DNA from: an uncultured Spirochaetales bacterium
Lineage (GTDB): Bacteria > Spirochaetota > Spirochaetia > Sphaerochaetales > Sphaerochaetaceae
DNA: 16,511 nt
Direction: 5' to 3'
Assembly (NCBI GenBank): GCA_934247875.1
Contig: CAKQJZ010000044.1
Coordinates: forward strand, 1 to 16,511
Shown here: one piece after another, positions 6,702-13,521 of the stretch
Position numbering within the stretch: position 1 is the stretch's first letter
Layout: each line of letters begins with the position of its first letter
Program-made: the position numbers and the translations under genes
Notes under the pieces: generated by a model
Seen by the model: only the letters and a program-made list of their open reading frames with translations
Told to the model about the DNA's origin: nothing
The model's database searches: none

Positions 6702-7135
6702 AGCACATGTCCTAGAATCAGAGATTCTCTGATGATGAATAGAATCATTGAAAGCAGAGAAGCTGAAACAGATAGCCAGTTTCTTCTATCTATTGAGAAG
6801 AATACGAGATAGAGAAACATGAAGCCATGAGCAACAACAGCTGTAACAGGACCTGCTTTATGAATGCCGAAAAGCACCATCAAAAGAAAATACAAGCCAT
6901 AGAAAACAGCTGAAAGCGAAAACATCTTGCTCTTGCTATCAACTGCTGGCTCTTTATAGTTTCTGACGAGAACTATAGAGAAAAACAAGAAGAAGAGAGA
7001 CATTACGCAAAAGAGAGAGAAAATATCCCTTGAAAGATGCAAGACCTTTGCGTTGAAGATCAGTGAAGGAAACATTGCAAATAGAAATACCAATAATCCA
7101 TTAAGTGAAAACCTTGTTTTTATTCTATTTTCCAT
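6698..7135 (-). CDS. Small integral membrane protein, function unknown
   Basis: A 145-residue hydrophobic protein with about five predicted membrane helices (roughly 11-29, 38-58, 71-91, 95-115 and 120-141). It has a positive N-terminus (MENRIKTRF) and a charged cytoplasmic loop around 59-70 (RNYKEPAVDSKSK). I do not recognise a family. The start at 7135 is preferred over an in-frame ATG at 7162 because GAGG (7141-7144) sits five bases before it, and the earlier start would lie within dinG. It begins 7 bases after the dinG stop, and its stop codon overlaps the start of the LRR/J-domain gene by 4 bases. It is therefore co-transcribed and probably coupled to both. Real gene likely; role unknown. 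Confidence 0.8.
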   Translation of the reverse strand: MENRIKTRFSLNGLLVFLFAMFPSLIFNAKVLHLSRDIFSLFCVMSLFFLFFSIVLVRNYKEPAVDSKSKMFSLSAVFYGLYFLLMVLFGIHKAGPVTAVVAHGFMFLYLVFFSIDRRNWLSVSASLLSMILFIIRESLILGHVL

Positions 7136-7142
7136 ATGCACC

Positions 7143-9215
7143 TCAATATAGGAATCTTTCAATTTTATCTGGGATATTCTCCAGCACAGTATCTTCTGGC
7201 ATATACCCCTCTGGAAGGGAAGACAACATCACTCTTCCATATGATTTAGATATTATCCTGTTATCTAGAATCAAAACAACACCTTTATCGCTTTCATTCC
7301 TTATAAGACGCCCTATTCCCTGCTTAAGCTTTATAGTCGTCTCAGGCAGATATATAGACATGAAAGGATTTCCGCCTTCATTTTTCATATTCTCAACTCT
7401 TGCTCTGAGAATCGGAGCTGTAGGAGTCTCAAATGGAAGCTTTACGATTATCAAAAGACGCAGAGTCTCCCCTGGAGCATCTACACCTTCCCAGAAAGAT
7501 GAAGTTGCGAATAGCGAAGAGTCTTGATGATTCTTGAATCTATTCAAAAGCAAGCTGCGGCTTGTCTTGCCATCTTGGACTAAAAGCTCATGGCCGCAAA
7601 GAGTTCCTTTGACATTCTTATAGACGCTATCGAGCATATAGCGGGAAGTGAATAGCACTAAAGCACCGCCACCGCTTGCCTCTATAGCGCTCTTTACTGC
7701 TTCTGTCACATATTCAATGTATTCAGGTGTCTTTTCATTCACAAAAGCCTTTCCATCTTGAGGAAGAAGGAACATCAATGATTTTCCAAAATCAAATGGA
7801 GATTTGAATATACCTCTAAGAACTCTGACTCTCTCTTCTTTGAGACCTGACCTGCTTTCGAAATATGAAAAGTCATTATTCACAGATAGAGTTGCTGAAG
7901 AATAAATAACAGAATCAAGCTGGCTTAAAAGGACACGAGAGAGAATCGGGCCAATAGTCATCGGAGCTATTCTTAACTCATAGTGGTCACTTTCAATAAT
8001 CTCTCCAAAGCTTATCTTGCTATCAAAATCATTGAATCTGATCCAATCTCTGAGAGTATCTGCATAGCACGCTATATCTCCAATGAGCTTCTCTGCAAAA
8101 TCATATTGAGAAGTCTCTTTAGCACTATCACTATAGACTTCGTTGAAATTGCCCACTAAAGCTGCAAGAGAAGAAGCAATCCCTTCTCCAAAAAGGAGAT
8201 TAGCTCTGTTCTTTTCATAGAAAGCTTTATCAAAGAGTACTTCACTTCCTCCTGTTTCAGATGCAATCAAAGGCGTTATAAGCTTCTCATAGCTTTCAAC
8301 CTCCTCTTTGATTGCTGCTATCTCATTCTTGAGGCGTTTGAAATAGCCTTTCTTACCCTCTTTTTCAAAGAGTGCAAGTGCTTCTATAGGAGAAGCTGAG
8401 CCAAAGCGCTTACGCTTTTTGAGGAGGTCATTCAGTGCTTCAATGAGCGCTCTATAGTTATATCTCGATGAGAGCGTCTCAGTTGCTTCACTCTCGATAT
8501 GATGTGCTTCATCGATTACTGCATATGAGTAGCCTGGAAGCACAGCATCCTCTTCAAATGGAATTTCACATTCCATTCTGTTTTTAGCATCCAAAAGCAA
8601 TAAGCGATGATTAGTGACTACTAAATCAGCATTCAATGCTTTTTTGCGTGCTTTATAGAAGTAGCACTCAAGATAAAGCGGACAATGAAAGCCAGCACAA
8701 TCTGTCTCATCAACTAAGAGCGGATTGAGTTTTTGATAAAAACTATTATTAGGCACATCGACACGGGACGGAAACTCTTCTTTCGCAACCCACTCATCAA
8801 ACTCTTTGAATCCATCCTGGTCCAGAAGAGACGGACGAGAAGAAAAGCTCTCTCTGTATTTACGAAGACAGAGGTAGTTCTTCTTGCCAAAAAGAATTGC
8901 AACATTCAAATCAAGTTTCAGTGCAGAGAGCAGCAGCGGAATATCTTTATCATACAGTTGCCTCTCTAGCGTTATAGTGCTTGTAGCAACTATAGCTTTC
9001 TTTGATCTGTCTTCTGCTAGCTTTTTGAATAAAGGTGCAAGATAAGCAAATGACTTTCCAGTACCAGTTCCAGCTTCAATTACAGCGTGCTTCTTATTCT
9101 TGAGCGCTTCATCAATCAAAGATGCCATATCAAACTGGCTCTCTCTGAATTTGTATCCGCTTTGTCTTTTAGCTAAAGGAGAAGATGGAGAGAAAATATC
9201 ATCATAGAGATCCAT
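7143..9215 (-). CDS. dinG: DinG/XPD-family ATP-dependent DNA helicase with iron-sulphur cluster motif
   Basis: A superfamily 2 helicase expected to unwind DNA 5'-to-3' in repair or to clear R-loops. From the chosen start it is 690 residues. Walker A is AGTGTGKS (48-55) and the Walker B box is DEAH (235-238). Four cysteines (115, 173, 178, 184) flank the segment between them in the arrangement of the XPD/DinG 4Fe-4S domain. The C-terminal half has the WEGVDAPG motif and the arginine finger box QGIGRLIR. There is no N-terminal exonuclease domain, unlike Gram-positive DinG. ATG 9215 is favoured by GGAG (9222-9225) six bases upstream; an in-frame GTG at 9227 and ATG at 9221 overlap that site. The start lies inside the regulator gene (14-base overlap). 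Whether it is a strict DinG or a YoaA-like paralogue is uncertain. Confidence 0.93.
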   Translation of the reverse strand: MDLYDDIFSPSSPLAKRQSGYKFRESQFDMASLIDEALKNKKHAVIEAGTGTGKSFAYLAPLFKKLAEDRSKKAIVATSTITLERQLYDKDIPLLLSALKLDLNVAILFGKKNYLCLRKYRESFSSRPSLLDQDGFKEFDEWVAKEEFPSRVDVPNNSFYQKLNPLLVDETDCAGFHCPLYLECYFYKARKKALNADLVVTNHRLLLLDAKNRMECEIPFEEDAVLPGYSYAVIDEAHHIESEATETLSSRYNYRALIEALNDLLKKRKRFGSASPIEALALFEKEGKKGYFKRLKNEIAAIKEEVESYEKLITPLIASETGGSEVLFDKAFYEKNRANLLFGEGIASSLAALVGNFNEVYSDSAKETSQYDFAEKLIGDIACYADTLRDWIRFNDFDSKISFGEIIESDHYELRIAPMTIGPILSRVLLSQLDSVIYSSATLSVNNDFSYFESRSGLKEERVRVLRGIFKSPFDFGKSLMFLLPQDGKAFVNEKTPEYIEYVTEAVKSAIEASGGGALVLFTSRYMLDSVYKNVKGTLCGHELLVQDGKTSRSLLLNRFKNHQDSSLFATSSFWEGVDAPGETLRLLIIVKLPFETPTAPILRARVENMKNEGGNPFMSIYLPETTIKLKQGIGRLIRNESDKGVVLILDNRIISKSYGRVMLSSLPEGYMPEDTVLENIPDKIERFLY

Positions 9216-10581
9216 TATCATCTCCACTGTCTAGCTCTTTCCACTCTGCAAGCTTTCTATGAAGTGTTTTTCTGCCAATGTCCAATAGCTCTGCAGCTTT
9301 GCTCTTATTGCCCTTTGAATATGCAATAGTCTCAAGTATCAGTTTCTTCTCTGCCTCTTCCATAGTAACAGGGAGCGTTAGCGTTAAAGTGCTTTCACCG
9401 CTTGAAGACTTGATCTGAGGTGGAAGATCCTCAACATCAATCATCTTCGAGTGAGTCAAGACAACAGCAGACTCAATAGTGTTTCTAAGCTCTCTGATGT
9501 TTCCTGGCCATGAGTATGCATAGAGTGCTTTGCGCGCTGCAAGCGTAAAGCCTTCAATCTTCTTATTCTCTTCTTCATTGAAAGTGTTCAAGAAGTTCAT
9601 TGCTAGTAGTTCAATATCTTCCTTTCTCTCTCTTAGAGGCGGAACATTTATCTCTACAACATGTAGCCTGTAATATAAGTCTTCTCTGAAGTTGCCTTTC
9701 TTTACTTCTTCTAAGAGATTTCTATTAGTTGCGGCGATGACTCTGACATCTACTTCAATAGTCTTCTCACCGCCTACTCTCTCAAAGTTCCTCTCCTGCA
9801 GCACTCTTAATAGCTTAACCTGAGTTGCAGCATCAATCTCACCAATCTCATCTAAGAAGATAGTGCCGCCATCTGCTAGCTCAAAGCGCCCCTTCTTCAT
9901 CGCTGTTGCGCCAGTGAATGCGCCCTTTTCATGGCCAAAGAGCTCAGACTCCAAAAGAGTCGATGAAAGCGCTGCACAGTGTACTTTGATAAATGGCTTA
10001 TCGCTTCTGTTTGAAAGCGATGTGATAGCATCAGCAACAAGCTCTTTACCAGTACCAGACTCACCTGTAATAAGCACAGTTGCTTTAGTTGCAGCAACTT
10101 GCTTGATAGTCTCAAGCATCTCTTCAACTTTAGCTGATTTACCAACTATCTTTGAAAAGCCTTGCTGTTTTTTAAGTCTTTCAATTTCAAGAGTAAGCTT
10201 TCTGTTCTGCTCCTGAAGCTCACTGTTATGGATAGACTTCTTCACAACAAGAAGCAGCTTCTCTAAGTCTACAGGCTTAGTGAAGAAGTCTATAGCACCA
10301 TCTCTCATAGTCTCAACAGCTGTCTCAATAGTGCCATGGCCAGTTAAAACGATTATAGGGAGCGTTGGATACGCAGCAGAGACTTTTCTAATCAGCTCAT
10401 AGCCATCCATCTCAGGCATTCTGAGATCAGTGATAATCAAGTCTACATTGTTCTTGCCGATTAAATCCCAGGCAATAAGACCATTTTCGGCTGTGAGCGT
10501 ATCATAGCCTTCATCCTGGAAAGCTAAGCGGAGGCCTGATAAAATATTCTTCTCATCATCAACAATCAATATCGTGCTCAT
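9202..10581 (-). CDS. Sigma-54-dependent response regulator, NtrC family (REC-AAA+-Fis HTH)
   Basis: A transcription activator that uses ATP hydrolysis to open sigma-54 polymerase promoters. The receiver domain (1-118) has the acidic pair Asp8/Asp9, phospho-acceptor Asp52, Thr80 and Lys102. A coiled-coil-like linker (about 117-140) leads to the AAA+ domain, with Walker A GESGTGKE (173-180), the sigma-54-contacting loop GAFTGA (220-225) and Walker B IFLDE (241-245). The Fis-type helix-turn-helix is at about 425-445 (NKSKAAELLDIGRKTLHRKL). The 459-residue length is normal. All key residues are present, so the protein should be active and the organism should encode RpoN, which is not in this window. 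A TAGAGGA site eight bases upstream supports the ATG. It overlaps the kinase gene by 23 bases and dinG by 14. Targets are unknown; the -24/-12 promoter at 3886-3901 is a candidate. Confidence 0.95.
   Translation of the reverse strand: MSTILIVDDEKNILSGLRLAFQDEGYDTLTAENGLIAWDLIGKNNVDLIITDLRMPEMDGYELIRKVSAAYPTLPIIVLTGHGTIETAVETMRDGAIDFFTKPVDLEKLLLVVKKSIHNSELQEQNRKLTLEIERLKKQQGFSKIVGKSAKVEEMLETIKQVAATKATVLITGESGTGKELVADAITSLSNRSDKPFIKVHCAALSSTLLESELFGHEKGAFTGATAMKKGRFELADGGTIFLDEIGEIDAATQVKLLRVLQERNFERVGGEKTIEVDVRVIAATNRNLLEEVKKGNFREDLYYRLHVVEINVPPLRERKEDIELLAMNFLNTFNEEENKKIEGFTLAARKALYAYSWPGNIRELRNTIESAVVLTHSKMIDVEDLPPQIKSSSGESTLTLTLPVTMEEAEKKLILETIAYSKGNKSKAAELLDIGRKTLHRKLAEWKELDSGDDNGSL
9222..9225 (-). 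promoter_or_regulatory. Ribosome-binding site that fixes the dinG start
   Basis: GGAG lies six bases upstream of ATG 9215, within the 3' end of the regulator gene. It overlaps the alternative GTG start at 9227, which argues against that start. Confidence 0.65.
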
Positions 10582-11746
10582 CGTTTTTATCCTCTATAGC
10601 GTTTCTCTCTGTAGATGGGACAGGGAATGAGAGAGTGAAACAAGTGCCAACTCCGATTTCACTATCTACATGAACCTCACCGCCATGTTCCTTCATGATC
10701 TTATACACAACAGTAAGCCCTAGCCCTGTGCCAGTTGCTTTAGTAGTGAAATATGGCTCGAAGATCTTGCTTAAAAGCGCCTCGTCAATGCCGCCGCCAC
10801 TATCTTTGATGCTAAGCACTACAAAGTTGCCCTCTTGCTTCAAAGCTACATCAAGCGTTCCGCCATTCTTCATAGCTGCAAATGCATTCTCAATCAAATT
10901 CAATAGCGCTTGTCTTACATAGCGCGAATCAATCTTGATTTTAGGGATGTAGCGCTGGAGAGAAAGCGATACTTTAATGTTCTTCTCTTCAGCCTCTGGC
11001 TCCAGAAAAGATACTGTCTCTTCAACGACATCTGAAATGGATCCAAGCTTAAGCTCTACATTCATTGGCTTAACAGCGAATAAGAAATCGACAGCAATAG
11101 AATTGAGATGATCTGTCTCTTCATCGAGCACAGAAAGATATTGCTCAGCTTCATCTTTAGCAAGTGCACCCTTCTTTGAAAGAGCTTTCCTCATAAGCTG
11201 AAGATGAATCTTCATTGCAGCAAGAGGGTTCTTTATCTCATGAGCAATGCCAGCTGCCATAGTCGTCATGCTTGCAAGACTTTCACTGCGTCTGAGTCTC
11301 ACTTCCTTTCTAAGGTCTTCAGAAATATCTTTCAGCTTGATATCTATAAAAAAATCATCGTCGATATCGAGCTTAGAGAAATCGACTCTGACAGTCCTCA
11401 TATCACGACCAAGCTGGAAAGTGAAATCAGCGCTCTCAGATCTCTCTTTGCCAATAACTACAGCCTCGATGTAGCGCCTCATATCTTCATCTGGGAATGA
11501 CTGTATGACAGACATGCCCTCTTTCAATTTAAAAGATTGTGAATAAGGAAGAATCTGGAAGATTGTCTTATTCATCAAGATAATCTTTCCATTTTTATCT
11601 ACAACAATATGAGCCTCATCAAGAGAATCAAAGAGAGATAAATATATATTGCTCTCAGTTATCTCTTCTCTTATAAGCTTTTCAACCTCTTCAAGCGGAT
11701 AGTTTGAAATATCTGCAAGAACTCTCTTAAGCAGTTTATTTGACAA
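10559..11746 (-). CDS. Cytosolic PAS-domain sensor histidine kinase (NtrB-like)
   Basis: Autophosphorylating kinase, almost certainly the partner of the NtrC-type regulator that follows with a 23-base overlap. The N-terminal region (about 30-145) looks like a PAS sensor (EAHIVVDKNGKIILMNK). The dimerisation domain carries HEIKNP with phospho-acceptor His169. The catalytic domain has the N box (LLNLIENAFAAM, Asn283 and Asn287), G1 DSGGGI (315-320), F box FEPYFTTK (329-336) and G2 GTGLGL (339-344). There are no membrane segments or signal peptide, so it should sense an internal cue. The start is a TTG at 11746 with a strong GGGAGG site (11753-11758) six bases before it, lying within holB (11-base overlap). 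The 395-residue length is typical. The signal is unknown. Confidence 0.93.
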   Translation of the reverse strand: MSNKLLKRVLADISNYPLEEVEKLIREEITESNIYLSLFDSLDEAHIVVDKNGKIILMNKTIFQILPYSQSFKLKEGMSVIQSFPDEDMRRYIEAVVIGKERSESADFTFQLGRDMRTVRVDFSKLDIDDDFFIDIKLKDISEDLRKEVRLRRSESLASMTTMAAGIAHEIKNPLAAMKIHLQLMRKALSKKGALAKDEAEQYLSVLDEETDHLNSIAVDFLFAVKPMNVELKLGSISDVVEETVSFLEPEAEEKNIKVSLSLQRYIPKIKIDSRYVRQALLNLIENAFAAMKNGGTLDVALKQEGNFVVLSIKDSGGGIDEALLSKIFEPYFTTKATGTGLGLTVVYKIMKEHGGEVHVDSEIGVGTCFTLSFPVPSTERNAIEDKNDEHDIDC

Positions 11747-12896
11747 GGAATGCCTCCCTTAGCGCTAAATCCAGTGCCATTCTATCTGATAAATTGAATA
11801 CATCCCTATTCGTCTGCCAAGAATTGAATAGAGAGTAGATGCGCTTGAGTTTTCCTCTCTTTGATGCGTCTAGGAACAACAAAGACTCAAGCTTATTTGT
11901 AAGAGCTTCTCTGAAATAGAGATAGCCATCTGCTTTATCTAAGAAAGCAATAAGCTTCTCTTCATCTTCAAGAGAAAGCATTGTTTTATTCATTAAAGAA
12001 TCACAGAATAGATTCATATATCTATTCATCTCATCTTTTACTTCTTCGCCATGAGCTTTCTCAAAGTAGAAAGCTTCAAATGATGTGTACTTAGAACCAT
12101 AAAGTGAGAACTTGCGGTTGATAAAATCTGTAATAGCATCAGAAGAAAGCTCAGGAAAATTGAACTTTCTTACACGAGAGAGAATAGTTGGAAGCAAACG
12201 CTGTGGCTGCTTTGAAATCAGGATCAGATGAGAATTCTCATTAGGTTCCTCTAAAAGCTTCAAAAGCGAGTTCTTCGCCGCATCTGTGCTATCTTCAACA
12301 TTCTCAAAGATCGCAACTTTATCATCTCCCTTATCGCTCATCCACTCTTTGATAGCTCTGATCTCATCAATAGTTATAGAGTTGCTCTTCTTCCCTTTTG
12401 TAAGGAAAGAAGATGAAAAGAGTGCTTTATTCAAAAATGAGCAAAGCTCATCGCACTCTTTCTCGCTGTAATCTCTATCAGCTTCTGCCTCGAGCAGAGC
12501 TTCATCTATTGAAGAGGCAACGCCAAAGAGCGATTGCGTCTTTGAGTCATAAGCATCTAAGAGTGCCCCATTATATTGAAGCAGCGCCTTTCTGACGCTT
12601 TCAATCATGAAAACTCTGGAGCTTTTGGTTCTCTGAACTCTGAAAAGCTCAATTGAAGCATGAAGAGAAGATGAAAGCTTACGGCTAGGAAAATATATAA
12701 TTCTCTCACTAGAGAGCAATTCACGTCTATTCTCTTCATGAGTCAAAGTGAAAGCTAAATCGAGAGCTCCAGTTAAACGGCTAGAGCCACTCTCACCAGA
12801 GAACAAAAGCGCATTAGGCAAAAAGCCACTTTCATATACACTCCAGATCTCTTCAGCAAGAGCTCTCTGAGACTGAAGAAGATTATTTAATGGCAC
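11736..12896 (-). CDS. holB: DNA polymerase III delta-prime subunit-like protein
   Basis: Clamp-loader subunit, part of the complex that places the beta clamp on DNA. The best diagnostic stretch is residues 193-247: KVAIFENVEDSTDAAKNSLL, then KLLEEPNENS, then LLPTILSRVRKFNF, the classic delta-prime/gamma pattern. The protein is 386 residues. The N-terminal P-loop is degenerate (GESGSSR at 34-40, no lysine), as expected for a subunit that does not hydrolyse ATP. The zinc-binding cysteine cluster of E. coli delta-prime is not evident. A poorly conserved segment of about 120 residues (50-170) separates the P-loop from the conserved part. The start is GTG 12896 with AAGGAGG (12903-12909) six bases upstream, inside cvpA (14-base overlap). 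It is immediately upstream of the kinase gene. Call is good; N-terminal annotation is less certain. Confidence 0.87.
   Translation of the reverse strand: MPLNNLLQSQRALAEEIWSVYESGFLPNALLFSGESGSSRLTGALDLAFTLTHEENRRELLSSERIIYFPSRKLSSSLHASIELFRVQRTKSSRVFMIESVRKALLQYNGALLDAYDSKTQSLFGVASSIDEALLEAEADRDYSEKECDELCSFLNKALFSSSFLTKGKKSNSITIDEIRAIKEWMSDKGDDKVAIFENVEDSTDAAKNSLLKLLEEPNENSHLILISKQPQRLLPTILSRVRKFNFPELSSDAITDFINRKFSLYGSKYTSFEAFYFEKAHGEEVKDEMNRYMNLFCDSLMNKTMLSLEDEEKLIAFLDKADGYLYFREALTNKLESLLFLDASKRGKLKRIYSLFNSWQTNRDVFNLSDRMALDLALREAFLVK
11753..11758 (-). promoter_or_regulatory. Strong ribosome-binding site for a TTG start
   Basis: GGGAGG with a 6-base spacer to the TTG at 11744-11746. It lies in the coding end of holB and fixes the kinase start. 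Confidence 0.75.
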
Positions 12897-13407
12897 TTAT
12901 TGCCTCCTTGAAAGCAGATACAGAGCTTGAATAAAGCTCTTTGAAAAGTGTTTTATACAAAATGCTGTTTTCAAAAAGCGGCGTAAAATCTATAAATGGC
13001 TGATAAGTAATCAGCGCAGATATTACGCTTATGACAACAGCTGAAACAAGCGTGCCCCAGATAAAGCCTAAAAGCGAATTAAGCACGCTCAAGTGAAGTG
13101 CTTCCAGAGACCTCTCAAGAAGCACACCAATATAATAAATCAGGATATAAACAATAACAGATAAAGATACAAAAGCGACAAGTGTTGCAAAGAATATAGA
13201 CATATTGCTTTTTGACGCAATAAGAGATGCCAAGCTTGATGTGAATAAGAGAGCAATAGGAATTGCAAGTATTATTCCAAAGCTTTTAGAAGCACTTCTT
13301 GAGAAACCAATAAAAGCACATGAAATCGAACTGATTAACAGCAGAAGAAGTGCTATTAAATCATAAAGGCCTAAAGATAAAGATCCTAAAGTCAGCGTCC
13401 AATCCAT
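12883..13407 (-). CDS. cvpA: CvpA family membrane protein
   Basis: A 174-residue inner membrane protein with about four helices (roughly 12-34, 41-62, 70-95 and 107-133). It matches the CvpA family by topology and by the segment GLYDLIALLLLLISSISC, then GFSRSASKSFG, where a small-residue-rich second helix follows a short loop. In E. coli CvpA is linked to colicin V production and purF expression; its molecular function is unsettled. It heads the operon. The ATG at 13407 has GGAG five bases before it. Its last 14 bases contain the GTG start of holB. It is divergent from secA. Confidence 0.82.
   Translation of the reverse strand: MDWTLTLGSLSLGLYDLIALLLLLISSISCAFIGFSRSASKSFGIILAIPIALLFTSSLASLIASKSNMSIFFATLVAFVSLSVIVYILIYYIGVLLERSLEALHLSVLNSLLGFIWGTLVSAVVISVISALITYQPFIDFTPLFENSILYKTLFKELYSSSVSAFKEAISAIK
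12903..12909 (-). promoter_or_regulatory. Ribosome-binding site for the GTG start of holB
   Basis: AAGGAGG with a 6-base spacer to GTG 12896, located inside the last codons of cvpA. A near-perfect anti-16S match makes this start firm. Confidence 0.75.
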
Positions 13408-13521
13408 ATAATCTCCAACTATAGAGTCATTTTAACCCATATTTAACTATCTTATCTATAAGATTAGCTCTTTTTTCGTCATTCACTACACCATTAATGT
13501 TTTTTTTATTAAACTTAAAGT
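13408..13521. promoter_or_regulatory. Divergent promoter region of the cvpA operon and secA
   Basis: The 114 bases between the two divergent genes must hold both promoters, but no consensus pair stands out. A plausible secA element is TTAACC (13432-13437) and TATAAG (13457-13462), with a long 19-base spacer. For cvpA, ATGACG and TATAGA about 16 bases apart on the minus strand is a weak candidate. A dyad ATCTTAT-CT-ATAAGAT (13449-13464) overlaps both and is followed by six T. Confidence 0.35.
13449..13464. repeat. Perfect dyad in the cvpA-secA intergenic region
   Basis: ATCTTAT-CT-ATAAGAT is a 7+2+7 inverted repeat. On the plus strand a T-run (13471-13476) follows after six bases. It could be an operator governing both divergent promoters or a weak attenuator in the secA leader. 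Confidence 0.4.

Noticed and set aside
6364..6732. Open frame of 122 residues on the plus strand
   Set aside because: It lies antisense to the LRR/J-domain gene and has no ribosome site or recognisable motif.
12891..12905. TGGCACTTATTGCC, resembling a sigma-54 promoter on the plus strand
   Set aside because: The spacing between GG and GC is two bases short, it lies within coding sequence, and it points opposite to the genes there.
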